The notes under the pieces are model-generated. The model worked only from the letters and a program-made list of their open reading frames with translations. It searched no databases and was not told the origin of the DNA. A program made the position numbers and the translations under genes. Positions 1 to 14,096 of a DNA stretch of 64,000 nt are shown here, piece by piece; within the stretch, counting starts at the first letter, position 1, and each line of letters starts with the position of its first letter. The stretch spans positions 1,240,001 to 1,304,000 of the forward strand of contig JAQOOI010000064.1 of assembly GCA_028554645.1 (NCBI GenBank), in the 5' to 3' direction. Origin of the DNA: Omphalotus guepiniiformis. Lineage: Eukaryota > Basidiomycota > Agaricomycetes > Agaricales > Omphalotaceae.

Positions 1-2439
<2,439 letters not shown>

Positions 2440-2688
2440 AGCGTGTAGACGGTGGTCTTAAATAGAGGGGACTCGAGTTCGCGACCTGACAATCAAACAC
2501 ATTTGCATTTCCACATGGATATAGTATCGGCCTCGCTTCTATTTGTTAGTTGCAAAATCTGTATCATTCGACGGAATAGATACTTGACAACTCGAAGGTT
2601 ATGACTGTAAAGCAGACGTACATCACTTTTTAGCTCACTCAAACGTGGTGGATATACATAGTGTACGATATGAACAAACAAGTAAAAT

Positions 2689-4906
2689 TTAAAGAGGTTC
2701 ATCCAAAGTGTGCTGTGCTAATTTATGTTCGGCAAAGTATCTCGCTCGGACGGTACGTCCAGCGAAAAACCGCCCGTCAAGCTCACGAACAGCTTTCCAA
2801 GCCCCAGCCGGGCCTCCGAAAACAACGAAGATACGCACGGCATCCGCAGAAACTTGCGGAGGGTTGACCAGATGGACTAGAACTCGTTCCACGACACCGT
2901 TCTTTGCGCATTCATCCCCTGTATGTCAAGGAATTGGTTGGCAATGTAATTCATGCATCGTCCAAAGCAAATACATACCAATTTCTCCTCTGAGATCATC
3001 ATCGTCCACATCTTCAGGACCGACCATATTGGTGAGCACGATGACACGACTGGGCTCTCCGAATCGAGCTCTGTCTTCCTTCGCTTTCGCATCTTCGTTG
3101 TTATTAATGATTTTGCCCATGATAGTTCCCTTCACGCCAGCCTTGCTCCCACTAGGTCCACGGTCGCTGGTTTTACCCGCTTTAACTTGCTCAACTGTGA
3201 GAGCATTGACAATCCCTGACCCGTCAGCGCCCAATCCCTGACCTTCTTTATGGCCCCATTTGGCCATAAGACGAGCGGCGAAACCTTGAGGATCGGGTCT
3301 AAAAGGCGGTGAGAATGAGAGATGAAAAATAGGATGTGCAAGTACCTTTTGGATTTTTCTTCCTCGTCCGGGACAGAGGTGTTTGGTGCCTGCGATGGGC
3401 CTGGATTTCCTGTCATGGCTCCCAATTTTGCGGCTATGGCAGCTGCAGCCTTCAATCGTTCGTCTAAACCAGGAGGTGAAACCCCAGGTGGACCAGGTGG
3501 CGGCGGGGGAACGGTCGGTGGCGCAAAGGGGTTGTAAGCCAAGGTCGGCGGTGATGGCTGTCGGGGAAGGGCAGCAAAAGCAGGTGGTGGTGGCGGCGGC
3601 CCTCGACTGCTCATTACCAGTCTACGAAGATAAGCTTCTTCACCAGTCTCAAGGCGAGATGGTACCGTGGATGTGGTGGAGACGGGGGACCCACCCAAGC
3701 CGGGAATAGCGTCGGCATCATCTGCAGGGCCAGGAACGACCGCTCGCGGCGGCTCGGGAGGCAGTGGCCCCGATACCGTCATGGACATTTGTAGACGACG
3801 CTGGTATGCCTCGTCACCAGTCAATTCACGATCTATCTGAGCGGGTGGAGGAGCACTGGAAATTTTCTCATCATCTGCCCTAGACCAATGATCGAAGTGT
3901 TCATGTTCTCCAAACCTCCCTGCAAGAGAGTATGGTGTGAGCTAAAGATACTGTGAAAAAATGCAACTCAAGTACATACCGCTCTTACGTGGTGGACGTT
4001 CATCCTCGGATGGTGTACCCTCACTATCAGAGTAATCGCTATAACGGCTTCTTTTTGCGTTGCGACGCTCTTCTGCCAAACGTTCGCGTCTATCAATGCG
4101 GTCCTTCTGCTTCCAGACTTTGTACTCATTGTAATCGTTGGGTCGAAGTAGTTCGTAAGGTTCCATTGGGTCCCATGCGGCCACGATCGGCGCATTGCGA
4201 TTCTGGTAATTAGAGCAAAGCCTGAGTTCCTTGTAGTATAGCATCCATGCAACCCACCTTTTTACCCTTTCCTTTGCCAACTTTCCTCTTGTGAGACGAC
4301 TTGAAGCCATTGACATCTTCATCAAGCACCATTGAGGGCGGCTTGACCTTTTTGCCCCATCCTTGACCTTGGGGTGGCGCAAACGGCATAGCATCTTCTA
4401 CTGGCTGGTTGACTGGTTCAACCAATGCGGGTGCCGCAAAGACAACGGCAGTCGAAGACACGGGAAAAGCAGCAGCAGTACCGGATATTGCACTTGTTGA
4501 AGTCAGGGATGCGCCCACTGGGATCCTGGGAGCAGCGGTCTTTGCTTTCTGAGCTTGGTTGCGCCTTACGGGGGCAAAGGCAAGTGCAGCAGACCATCCT
4601 TGAAGAATCGGGGCAAAGCGCCATAAAAAGGACAATGAAGCGATGAGAAGGGCAATTTTAATAAAGCTCTATCAATCTAAAGGTTTAACAACAAAGAATA
4701 CCGGCTGTGGCTTTGGTTCCGCCTGCAGCAGCAGGAGCAGCAGTATCGGTTGATGGCGTTGCAATGCTCTCAGCTTGAGCTGGGGCTGCTGCTACTGCTG
4801 AAGCGCTGACAGCATCTTCCTTCGAAGGCTGGTGAGAGATACTAGCGGCAGCATTATCAGAAGAAAAGTGAATTCCGCCGTACAAGCCTCCGGCCTTGCT
4901 CGACAT
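2689..4906 (-). CDS. SPF45/RBM17-type splicing factor (G-patch plus UHM-type RRM)
   Basis: Nuclear pre-mRNA splicing factor of the SPF45 (RBM17, plant DRT111) family, which acts in alternative 3' splice-site choice through a U2AF-homology motif (UHM). The N-terminus ([16 protein letters not shown]) is followed by an Ala-rich linker and the conserved [18 protein letters not shown]. The middle has [20 protein letters not shown] and a charged Arg/Glu helix, then a Pro-rich region. The G-patch starts at [20 protein letters not shown]. The C-terminal RRM begins [16 protein letters not shown] and ends [19 protein letters not shown] fits the R-X-F signature by which UHMs bind tryptophan ligands. The start at 4906 is the first Met of the only open upstream exon. 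Several introns are present. Family call is secure; the exact exon map of the Pro-rich part is less so. Confidence 0.9.
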
Positions 4907-4984
4907 GATGGAGGTAAAGATGAAAAAGTTTTAATATACACGTGATTACATATTCAATACACGATTAGAGTTACAGCTTTTTTG

Positions 4985-5509
4985 TTCATTTCTTTCCAGA
5001 TACAACTTCGTATGTTTTATTCACAGCCCCAGATACCTTTGAAGCAGCGGAAGCGGTGTAGCCTTCGCTCTGGCGACCAGCGGGACGCGATGTTGTGTTC
5101 GCCCATTCGTCATCTGCAGAAGCAAGATTGACTGCTTAAGCTGGATACCAAGGCTCAAAGGAAATATACTATACCTGATTCGTGGTCGTTGAGTGGCTCA
5201 ATGTGGGTAGACTCAATAATTCCAGGCCTTCCTTCACACACGCCAGCAGTCTGCTTAAAGTTTCGAGCTGCTTGCCGGTGACCTTCAAAATTAGCACCAG
5301 CACCAGCGCCTAGTTTGTCTGAAGTGGGATCATTAACCTAATTACGAAACAAGCATGGTAAGATACAGAGGCAGGGTATGCGAGCATGAAATACAGACAA
5401 AGTTGTTCTCCATGGGATCACTTGGGTCTGAGGAAGCGGTGGGATTGGCCACACCAGGGTAAACATCGACGCCCGATGTAGGGCCTACAGAACGATCGTT
5501 CACGGACAT
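4985..5509 (-). CDS. Small hydrophilic fungal protein, function unknown
   Basis: Three exons splice cleanly into a protein of roughly 130 residues. Exon 1 (5509 to about 5396) encodes MSVNDRSVGPTSGVDVYPGV. The first intron ends TAATTAG and is followed by VNDPTSDKLGAGAGANFEGH. The second intron has donor GTATAG and leads into DDEWANTTSRPAGRQSEGY; the C-terminus is SGAVNKTYEVVSGKK. There is no signal peptide or membrane segment. The composition is polar, Gly/Ala/Ser/Asn rich and probably largely disordered, a little like small stress or hydrophilin-type proteins, but I do not recognise a family. It lies 115 bp downstream of the stop of the RsfS-like gene on the same strand. Confidence 0.65.
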
Positions 5510-5624
5510 GTTACAAACGTTATGACATTTCAAAGCCCAACGATTGAGGCACTATATACGTCGTCTCCCACTGTGACGCAGACCAACGTCAGTGGAGAGT
5601 ACAAAGGAGTACAATGACATATTA

Positions 5625-6273
5625 TTACGCGTTGAAGTAACGTTCCCGTGCTGCCCTGCTGATGACATGCACTGCAAAATCTCCTGCGTCAATCATTGCC
5701 CATCCATTTTGCATACGACGCTTTGAGTTGGGTGGTAGCGGTAGAGGTGGTTGTGCAGCGAGCAGCTGAGCAAGTGTTAATCAATGTACCAATGGTTCGA
5801 GTGAATGCACACTACCGATTTCCTGACTATCCGTACCACAGACTCTATTGCGCCTTTATTTTCTGTCCCTTCTTTCACCTGCATGAGCCAGTGAGGTCGT
5901 GAATAGATCGAGGATGCAAAGTATTCACCTGAGCAAACACCATCCAGTTCCACAGAGTACCGGGAATTTCATACATTGATTCACCGGCATATGTTCCACC
6001 TCTTCTCCTCTTGCCTTGAGGTGATCGTAGAGGCAAAGGTTGACCCATTTCCGGTGGAATTGCACGGGTGACCTGTAGTTCTGATTGCTCTAAATGTGGA
6101 GAACGAGCGAGTTGAGAGTGCAATTCTCTGAGTACATTTGGTGTATCTTCTGGAAGAGACGGAGCTCGGGAAGAAGACAAGCTTGAAGGGTTAAACGAAG
6201 GAGGCTGGTCAACGAACCATGGAAGTGAACTTAGTAGCCGTCGCTGGATGAGATTGGGTCTGAAAAGAGACAT
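5625..6273 (-). CDS. RsfS/Iojap (MALSU1)-like mitochondrial protein
   Basis: Probably a mitochondrial ribosome-associated protein of the RsfS/MALSU1/Atp25-N fold. The N-terminus MSLFRPNLIQRRLLSSLPWF is a good matrix-targeting presequence (Arg, Leu, no acids). A disordered Ser/Pro segment follows, then YEIPGTLWNWMVFAQVKEG across an intron near 5890-5935. A further intron (donor GTAGTG after RKS, acceptor CTCAG) leads to PPLPLPPNSKRRMQNGWAMI. The end, DAGDFAVHVISRAARERYF, matches the RsfS core of the form GW-x-x-x-D-x-GD-x-x-VH followed by R-x-x-Y. Stop is TAA at 5625-5627. It is divergent from SHR3 with only 41 bp between start codons, and an intron-like element overlaps its start (see findings). 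Family assignment rests on the C-terminal motif alone. Confidence 0.7.
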
Positions 6274-6314
6274 GTCAGCGCTTATTACACAAGTTCACTT
6301 CCCTCTTACTTACC

Positions 6315-7071
6315 ATGGGGGTCCGTTCTGCAGTGGTCGTCTCTGTAACCAGTTTTTTGCTTGGTATTTCGTCTTTTCATTATCTTTTTTTCCTTCTAAT
6401 TCATCTATCTTTTCTTCTAGGTGCTCTGTTCACTCATTGGATCGCCGACTCTCTCACTCTTTGGAAGTCGCCCGTGACCGATGAGCACCTCTGGACAGCT
6501 ATTTCGTATTACTCTATCCTTGCAAAAGGTCCTACTGAGGCCCACTACGTCCTCGCTGCCGTTGTCGCGCTTGGCGGCGCCTCCCTTCTTTGGAGCTTGA
6601 GGGACGGCAGAGCGGGCAACTTGATGTTTGATGGAGGTAGCATCTGTAAGGCTTCTTCGCTTTTTTCGCATCTTTCCTACTGCATGCTTACTATCTGACA
6701 GTCCTTTTTGGCACCACCATTGCCATGTATTCATATTCTGTTGTACCCAGTCAGTTGTTTTTTTTACAAACCCCCCAAACCATCTGACGACGCGTCCTTT
6801 TGAAGACATTTTGACGATTTTCATTTCTTTGCCCGCGCACGAACTTAAAGACCCGGTTCCTCAGCTCTTACGGTCCGCCACACTTGAGCTGGCATCAAAC
6901 CATCTTATCTGCAGTGTAGCCCTCACAGGCGTGCTTGGCCTCCAAGCAGGCCGCTTCTGGGCAGAGACAAATGATGATGATGATGAAGACCGTGATAATT
7001 TACTTGGCGCTATTACTCCTGCCCCGTCACGTCCTAAAACACCAGTTTCCGATTCGTCTGAACGAAAGTGA
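6315..7071 (+). CDS. SHR3: SHR3-type ER chaperone for amino acid permeases
   Basis: Endoplasmic-reticulum membrane protein that helps amino acid permeases fold and leave the ER. The start MGVRSAVVVSVTSFLLG is a hydrophobic first membrane segment; an intron (about 6365-6419) precedes ALFTHWIADSLTLWKSPVTD, the family's most conserved block. Further segments are AHYVLAAVVALGGASLL, NLMFDGGSI and, after another intron, LFGTTIAMYSYSVVP. Four membrane segments are expected and seen, followed by an acidic hydrophilic tail containing a GATGAT-repeat Asp run near 6970 and ending SDSSERK. The tail is probably cytosolic, as in yeast Shr3, where it contacts COPII. The start Met lies inside a CCATGG palindrome shared with the opposite strand. 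Confidence 0.9.
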
Positions 7072-7331
7072 TCTATTAAATCTTGGAACGACACTCACTA
7101 TATTTCTTGGGAATATAATTGTATTAAATTATTCTGTTTTTCGTGGATGATTGGACGTTGGCTGCTTTTACGTACCATAGCACTTTTACTCGTAGCGAAT
7201 GCAAAAGTTTATGATCAAACACATATGTAGTTCTCAGGCAAGGTTTTTCATTATAACTCACTATTGTATGGACTCTATATTGATACATGTCCTCTAAATA
7301 CCGGAGGCAAGACTGAAAGGCGTAAGAACAC

Positions 7332-9620
<2,289 letters not shown>

Positions 9621-9744
9621 AAAGAGAAAGGAAAAGCCGAGGAGTGAGCAGTTACTGAACACCTACAACTCCTCTCCATACTTTTGCCGGCCGTCGTGGC
9701 CCGTCATTGCTCGGCAGTCTCTCTTTGTTTGACCTTGTTGTTCA

Positions 9745-11256
9745 ATGCCTTCTGCCCACACAGACAACCAATCCTACAAGAAGGCTCGCAGACAGTACTT
9801 CAAGTCCACTAAGAACAGGAACAGTGAAATAGAGAACGATTGGACCCCGTTTAGAGCCGCAGAGAAGCGATTCAAAGCACGGTTCCCTCCTCCTGATCTA
9901 TCCAATGTCCTCGATCTCGCCTGCTTAGATCCTCGGAGGCACCCCGAGATTGAAGCCGGTGTATGGGCAGGAAGACCAGATACCCGTAATTACTGCAAGT
10001 TCACCATTGATGGAGAAAAAGAGGGATATACTTTACCCGATATTCCAGGTAGACCGCCATCACTTACCTTGTTCATGTGCTTTCAACTTATTGGTCGGCT
10101 CGTACAATCAGGTCTTGTCCTGCTACCATCCTTCTTCTCGCCCGAGGAACAGAGAGATCTGGTTCGCTGGTCTCTATCTGAGCATGCGTTACCTCCCAAC
10201 GTGACCAATCTGGATACACATTACCTTCTTCCGCAACAGGGTATCTGGAATGCCTTCGTTCAAGACCCTGGCCTGAAAGTGTCGCCGCGACCTATTGATT
10301 CAGATGCAGACTTTGTCGAGCAACCATCGGGGCCACGACAGCTTATCAACAATACCCCTGCGAGCTCGGACAATTTTGAGTCATTGAATAGCGTGCCGAA
10401 ACCTCCAGCGGCACCTTCGCCCACGATGCAGCCATCTACCTGCTCTGAACTGCTTCCTAAACTTCGATGGGCAAATATTGGGTGGTTCTACCACTGGGGT
10501 ACGAAGCAGTATGATTTTGCCAAGGGAAAGATCGCAGTGCACGATAAGATACGGGACGTCTGTAGAAGTGCAGTGCGATCGGTGAATTGGAAGCAAGTCT
10601 TCTCATCAGATACATCTGACTGGGGAGAGGGAGGACCCGATTGGGTTACTTGGAATGATACATACGGTTGGTAGTCTACGTCAAGAGTCGGAGCCAAAGC
10701 TGACTGGAACTGTTCACAGAACCAGATGCGGGCATCGTAAACTTTTACCAAAACAAGGTGCTCATGACTGCGAGTGACATACGTTGCTCACCGTACTGAC
10801 GTGCACATAGGACACACTGATGGCCCATGTAGATCGTTCAGAAGTCTGCGCCACGTCTCCGCTGGTCTCGATATCGTGAGTTCTTGCTATTCAGAATAAC
10901 GATTGTTTGTTAAGATCGTATCATTGGGAAATGCCGCAGTCTTCCTCATCGGAGGATCTACCCGGAATACGGAGCCTGTACCAATTCTCCTCCGATCTGG
11001 CGACGTCGTTATTATGTCTGGTCCTGCTTGCAGAAGGGCATACCATGGTTAGTACTTGCTGCGATCATCTCTCTATTTCGCTGATGACTTTCCAGGTGTT
11101 CCTCGCATTTTAGAAAACACTCTTCCTCGTCATATGTTCGGTGCAGGTGCTAAATCCGACTGGGCGTTGTTTGAGCAGTACATGAAGACGACAAGGATAA
11201 ATATAAACGTAAGGCAAGTATTTCCAAAAGGGTTTGATCCAGGCATTATCGTGTAG
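9745..11256 (+). CDS. AlkB-type Fe(II)/2-oxoglutarate dioxygenase, ALKBH1-like
   Basis: Oxidative demethylase of nucleic acids; ALKBH1 members act on tRNA or DNA methylbases. The N-terminus contains WTPFRAAEKRFKARFPPPDL, typical of the ALKBH1 subgroup. An intron after PDIPG leads to LVLLPSFFSPEEQRDLVRW. The nucleotide-lid region has THYLLPQQGIWNAF and RWANIGWFYHWGTKQYDF. The catalytic core shows the iron ligands H-x-D in MAHVDRSE, SLGNAAVFLIGG, the second iron His in AYHGVPRIL and the 2-oxoglutarate Arg pair in RININVRQV. All residues expected for activity are present. It ends FDPGIIV, 71 bp before the stop of the convergent FAH gene. Exon borders near 10680-10760 and 10870-10940 are approximate. 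Confidence 0.9.
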
Positions 11257-11327
11257 ACGTGTTGTACACGACGTTACATACGACTTCGTGATATTGTACA
11301 AGTTTTGTTGACTATCAACACGAGATC

Positions 11328-12451
11328 TTAGGACATATGGAAACCAAGAATTGGGTCGAACGCAGATTGAGACGCGTTAGTGTTGGTGATGACGCTGGTG
11401 CAGGTGCCTATCTGGTCAAGACCGACTTCAACAACATCCCCATCTACGAGCCATACTGGGTCTGCCTTTCCTAGCTGAACTCCAGAAGGCCTGTTATCAT
11501 ATTCATTCAGCAGCAGCCAAACCGCATCGAGTCATTAACTTACGTTCCAGTGTAGATGATGTCTCCTGGAAGTAAGGTAATACCCATGGAAAAAAACGAA
11601 ACCAAGTTAGCTACCCCAAAAAGCATGTTTGCCGTGGTATCGTTCTGCATCGTCACACCATTGACTTTTGCGAAGATAGTAAGATTTTGAGGATCTGGTA
11701 TGATGTCTTTGGTCACAATCGCAGGACCCCAGGGCGCCCATCCATCAGCGTCCTTTCCCATCGAGTACTGCGGTTGCGGCTGTCCTCCACGGTCAATCTG
11801 CCAGCCACGGTGAGACACGTCGTAGCCTGCAGCATATCCGAGGACATGATCCAGTGCCTCGTCTTCCGTTATGTTGAAGGCTGTCTTACTAATGACCACG
11901 ACAAGCTCGGATTCATAATCCATCTCTGAAGTGAAATTTCCCTGAGTTTGATAACCTTCAGTCACTGGAACCGGACCATTCGGAGGCGCAAGAGATGTCC
12001 ACGGCTTGAAAAATAGGATAGGAAAATCAGGTATCGTGACATTCGCCTATTGTTCATGCAGATTGGTGAGTGTCAGAGCTTTGTATTTAGCAAGAAGAAA
12101 TACCTCTTCAGCATGAGTAGCATAATTGAATCCTACGCATCGCACAGTTCTAGTCCTTTCTGGTGCCATCGGGGCAAGCAACGAAGTAATATTCTACATA
12201 CGTGTCAAAGCATACTCATGGTGCAATAAACGACAACGGACCTTGATTTCATTGGTGACCGTGAAATTCCCAAGAATATCGCCCGTAATGACGCGCGCGC
12301 TTGTGCTCAGCGACGCGTCAAACTGGCCATCGGGCAGAATAGCGTCTCCGGTGTATATATTTCCGTCATCGGATATGAAGCGCACAATGCGCTCCGCAGT
12401 GACAGACAGAGAGAGCGTAGAAATTAGACTCAAATACGAAAGAACACGCAT
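11328..12451 (-). CDS. FAH-family (fumarylacetoacetate hydrolase fold) protein with a signal peptide
   Basis: The catalytic fold is the C-terminal FAH domain found in C-C bond hydrolases, hydratases and decarboxylases. The metal-site signature is clear: MDYESELVVVISK (acidic triad), GYAAGYDVSHRGWQ and LLPGDIIYTGTPSGV. The unusual part is the N-terminus: MRVLSYLSLISTLSLSVTA is a classical signal peptide with an Ala cleavage site. The mature part carries many N-x-S/T sequons (NFT, NIT, NVT, NDT, NLT, NAS), as expected for a protein that passes the ER. It ends DPILGFHMS. Introns occur near 12190-12240, 12045-12105 and 11490-11545. The substrate cannot be read from sequence. Relatives in fungi are normally cytosolic or mitochondrial. 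Confidence 0.88.
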
Positions 12452-13294
12452 TATGGAGACTTCTTCATATCATGTTTTGAATGCATCCCTTTAAGTATCT
12501 TGAGGGTGGGACCGAACGAGTCGTTTGCCTTTACCCATGATTTGGTGTGGAACACAGAAACCTAGAATAGAACAAACGAAAAGGTCACGTTCGAGTTCCT
12601 GAAGCTGTATGCGGAGCCGAAGTGTGTAAGTTGGTAATGCCATAGGTAAAGCAATTGAAAATATTGTGGATTGAGTCTGATATAGGACGAGAACAGCCTA
12701 CACATTAAACAATGAGGAGATGAAGGTGACTGAAGCATTGCTTCAAACAGACTGCCCTCAAAGTGATGTCTCTTGTGATCAGATCACGGAAGGGCGGCTC
12801 GCTGGAATCCTTTTCTCCCGTCCAAATGACTTGGAGCAGACGTAAACGGAAGGAAGAAAGGGTCAGATGACATATCGTTGCACTCTATCCCCAAGTAATG
12901 CAGGGCTTCTCAATATCCAGTTTCCATGCACAGGAATGAGAAGAGACTAGCAGTGAGAGTCCGTGTAGATATCGGGTTGTAAGTAAGGTTCTGCTGAAAT
13001 GCATAAGGACTCGTGTCACCGACTCAGATGCCGTACTGAGAGCGTAGAGTATGTGCAACCATCTCCAACATGAAAGGTGTCCACCTGAGCGGGAACGGAT
13101 CCAAGAGTCGCTACTGTCAGCTTTGTCCGGTAAAGTCCAAGCAAGAAGAGTCAAGAATGCTGAATTTAGTAATAAGCTAATGCCCCTGCATAACAGAAGC
13201 AAACTGACCTCAGCTGTATAGTTTTGAGATTGCTTTCCCACGCACTCGAGTAACACACAACTTTCACGTCCCGTTCAAAACTAGTTCAATCGCA
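12452..13294. other. 843-bp intergenic region between FAH and RPS21 starts
   Basis: This divergent gap holds no gene I can support. A 123-codon minus-strand ORF (12885-13256) starts 38 bp from the RPS21 ATG and encodes nothing recognisable. It is more likely RPS21 promoter and leader DNA read backwards. No tRNA or snoRNA boxes were recognised. Confidence 0.5.
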
Positions 13295-13716
13295 ATGGAA
13301 AACGATCAGGTGTGTATACAGGATGCTCCTTTGGTACAGTGCAAGTACTGAGTCCATATAGGGTGTTCTCGTCGATTTATACGTTCCCCGCAAGTGCTCG
13401 GCGACCAGTGCGTACCCGAGCCATTTAGAGATGGAAATGTTTCTAACCCAGTCATGAACCTAGACCGACTCATTACCTCGAAAGACCACGCCTCTGTTCA
13501 GATCGCCATCGCCGATGTCGATGCCAACGGCCGTGCATTAGGCACAACCACGACCTTCGCCCTATGCGGGCAGGTGCGATCCCAGGGAGAGAGCGACGAC
13601 TCTCTCAACCGTCTGGCAACAAAAGCTGGATGTGAGTCAACGTTTTGGTATACCATGCTCATCTACTGAACGATTCTGTTACAGTGCTCCGCAATGTTTG
13701 GTCTTACCAAAAGTAG
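13295..13716 (+). CDS. RPS21: 40S ribosomal protein eS21
   Basis: Small-subunit ribosomal protein. Four exons: MENDQ (13295-13309), GVLVDLYVPRKCSAT, then NRLITSKDHASVQIAIADVD with FALCGQVRSQGESDDSLNRL, and a last short exon giving LLRNVWSYQK. Every block matches the eukaryotic eS21 consensus, including the C-terminal NVWSYQ. The second intron has donor GTGCGT and acceptor AACCTAG, the third donor GTGAGT and acceptor TTACAG. The full length is about 87 residues, as usual for the family. The very short first coding exon is typical of fungal ribosomal-protein genes. No continuous ORF covers it, so naive gene callers would miss its ends. Confidence 0.95.
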
Positions 13717-14096
13717 CACATAGATGGTCTTTCCCTCTGTATTTCAACTTGCTATTCCGTTGTCGTTCCACCTATTACCTCCCTTGTACCGACCTACGCC
13801 AGCGAAAATACATTCTTGATGGCACTGCTACGATCGTAACTGGAAACCTGGGAGGAGAGCTCGATGATTTTCTCGTGATAGGTCTATCCGGTACTTTAGA
13901 CTCGGTGTAGGTTCTTCAGCAATAATTGACTACAGAACAGACTGAATCCTTGAGTGAGAGTGACATTCTGGTCTGAAAAGAATCATTTGAGTCGTGTTTC
14001 CATTTACGCGCATATAGTATAGCAAATTCAAGTCACGTGAAATGACGCATAATCTGGAAGAAGGTAGTCGCCGTCGGGGGTAGTACTTACGCAGCA
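13717..14096. other. 380-bp intergenic region (RPS21 3' flank, GYP7 promoter)
   Basis: Tandem gap with the RPS21 3' untranslated region and the promoter of the Rab-GAP gene. The only recognisable element is a perfect palindrome TCACGTGA at 14033-14040, 57 bp before the downstream ATG. Confidence 0.5.
14033..14040. promoter_or_regulatory. TCACGTGA palindrome (E-box/CBF1-type) upstream of the GYP7-like gene
   Basis: Perfect 8-bp palindrome TCACGTGA, 57 bp upstream of the start codon. This is the core site of Cbf1/USF-type bHLH factors in fungi. The same core recurs upstream of other genes in this window. Confidence 0.4.

Noticed and set aside
6971..6990. GATGAT microsatellite
   Set aside because: Only a short run coding the acidic tail of SHR3; not an independent repeat element.
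12885..13256. 123-codon minus-strand ORF upstream of RPS21
   Set aside because: No recognisable motif or codon pattern; it ends 38 bp from the RPS21 start and would occupy its promoter. Probably chance.
13632..13910. Plus-strand ORF after RPS21
   Set aside because: Overlaps the last RPS21 exon in another frame and has no recognisable product; it is 3' flank.
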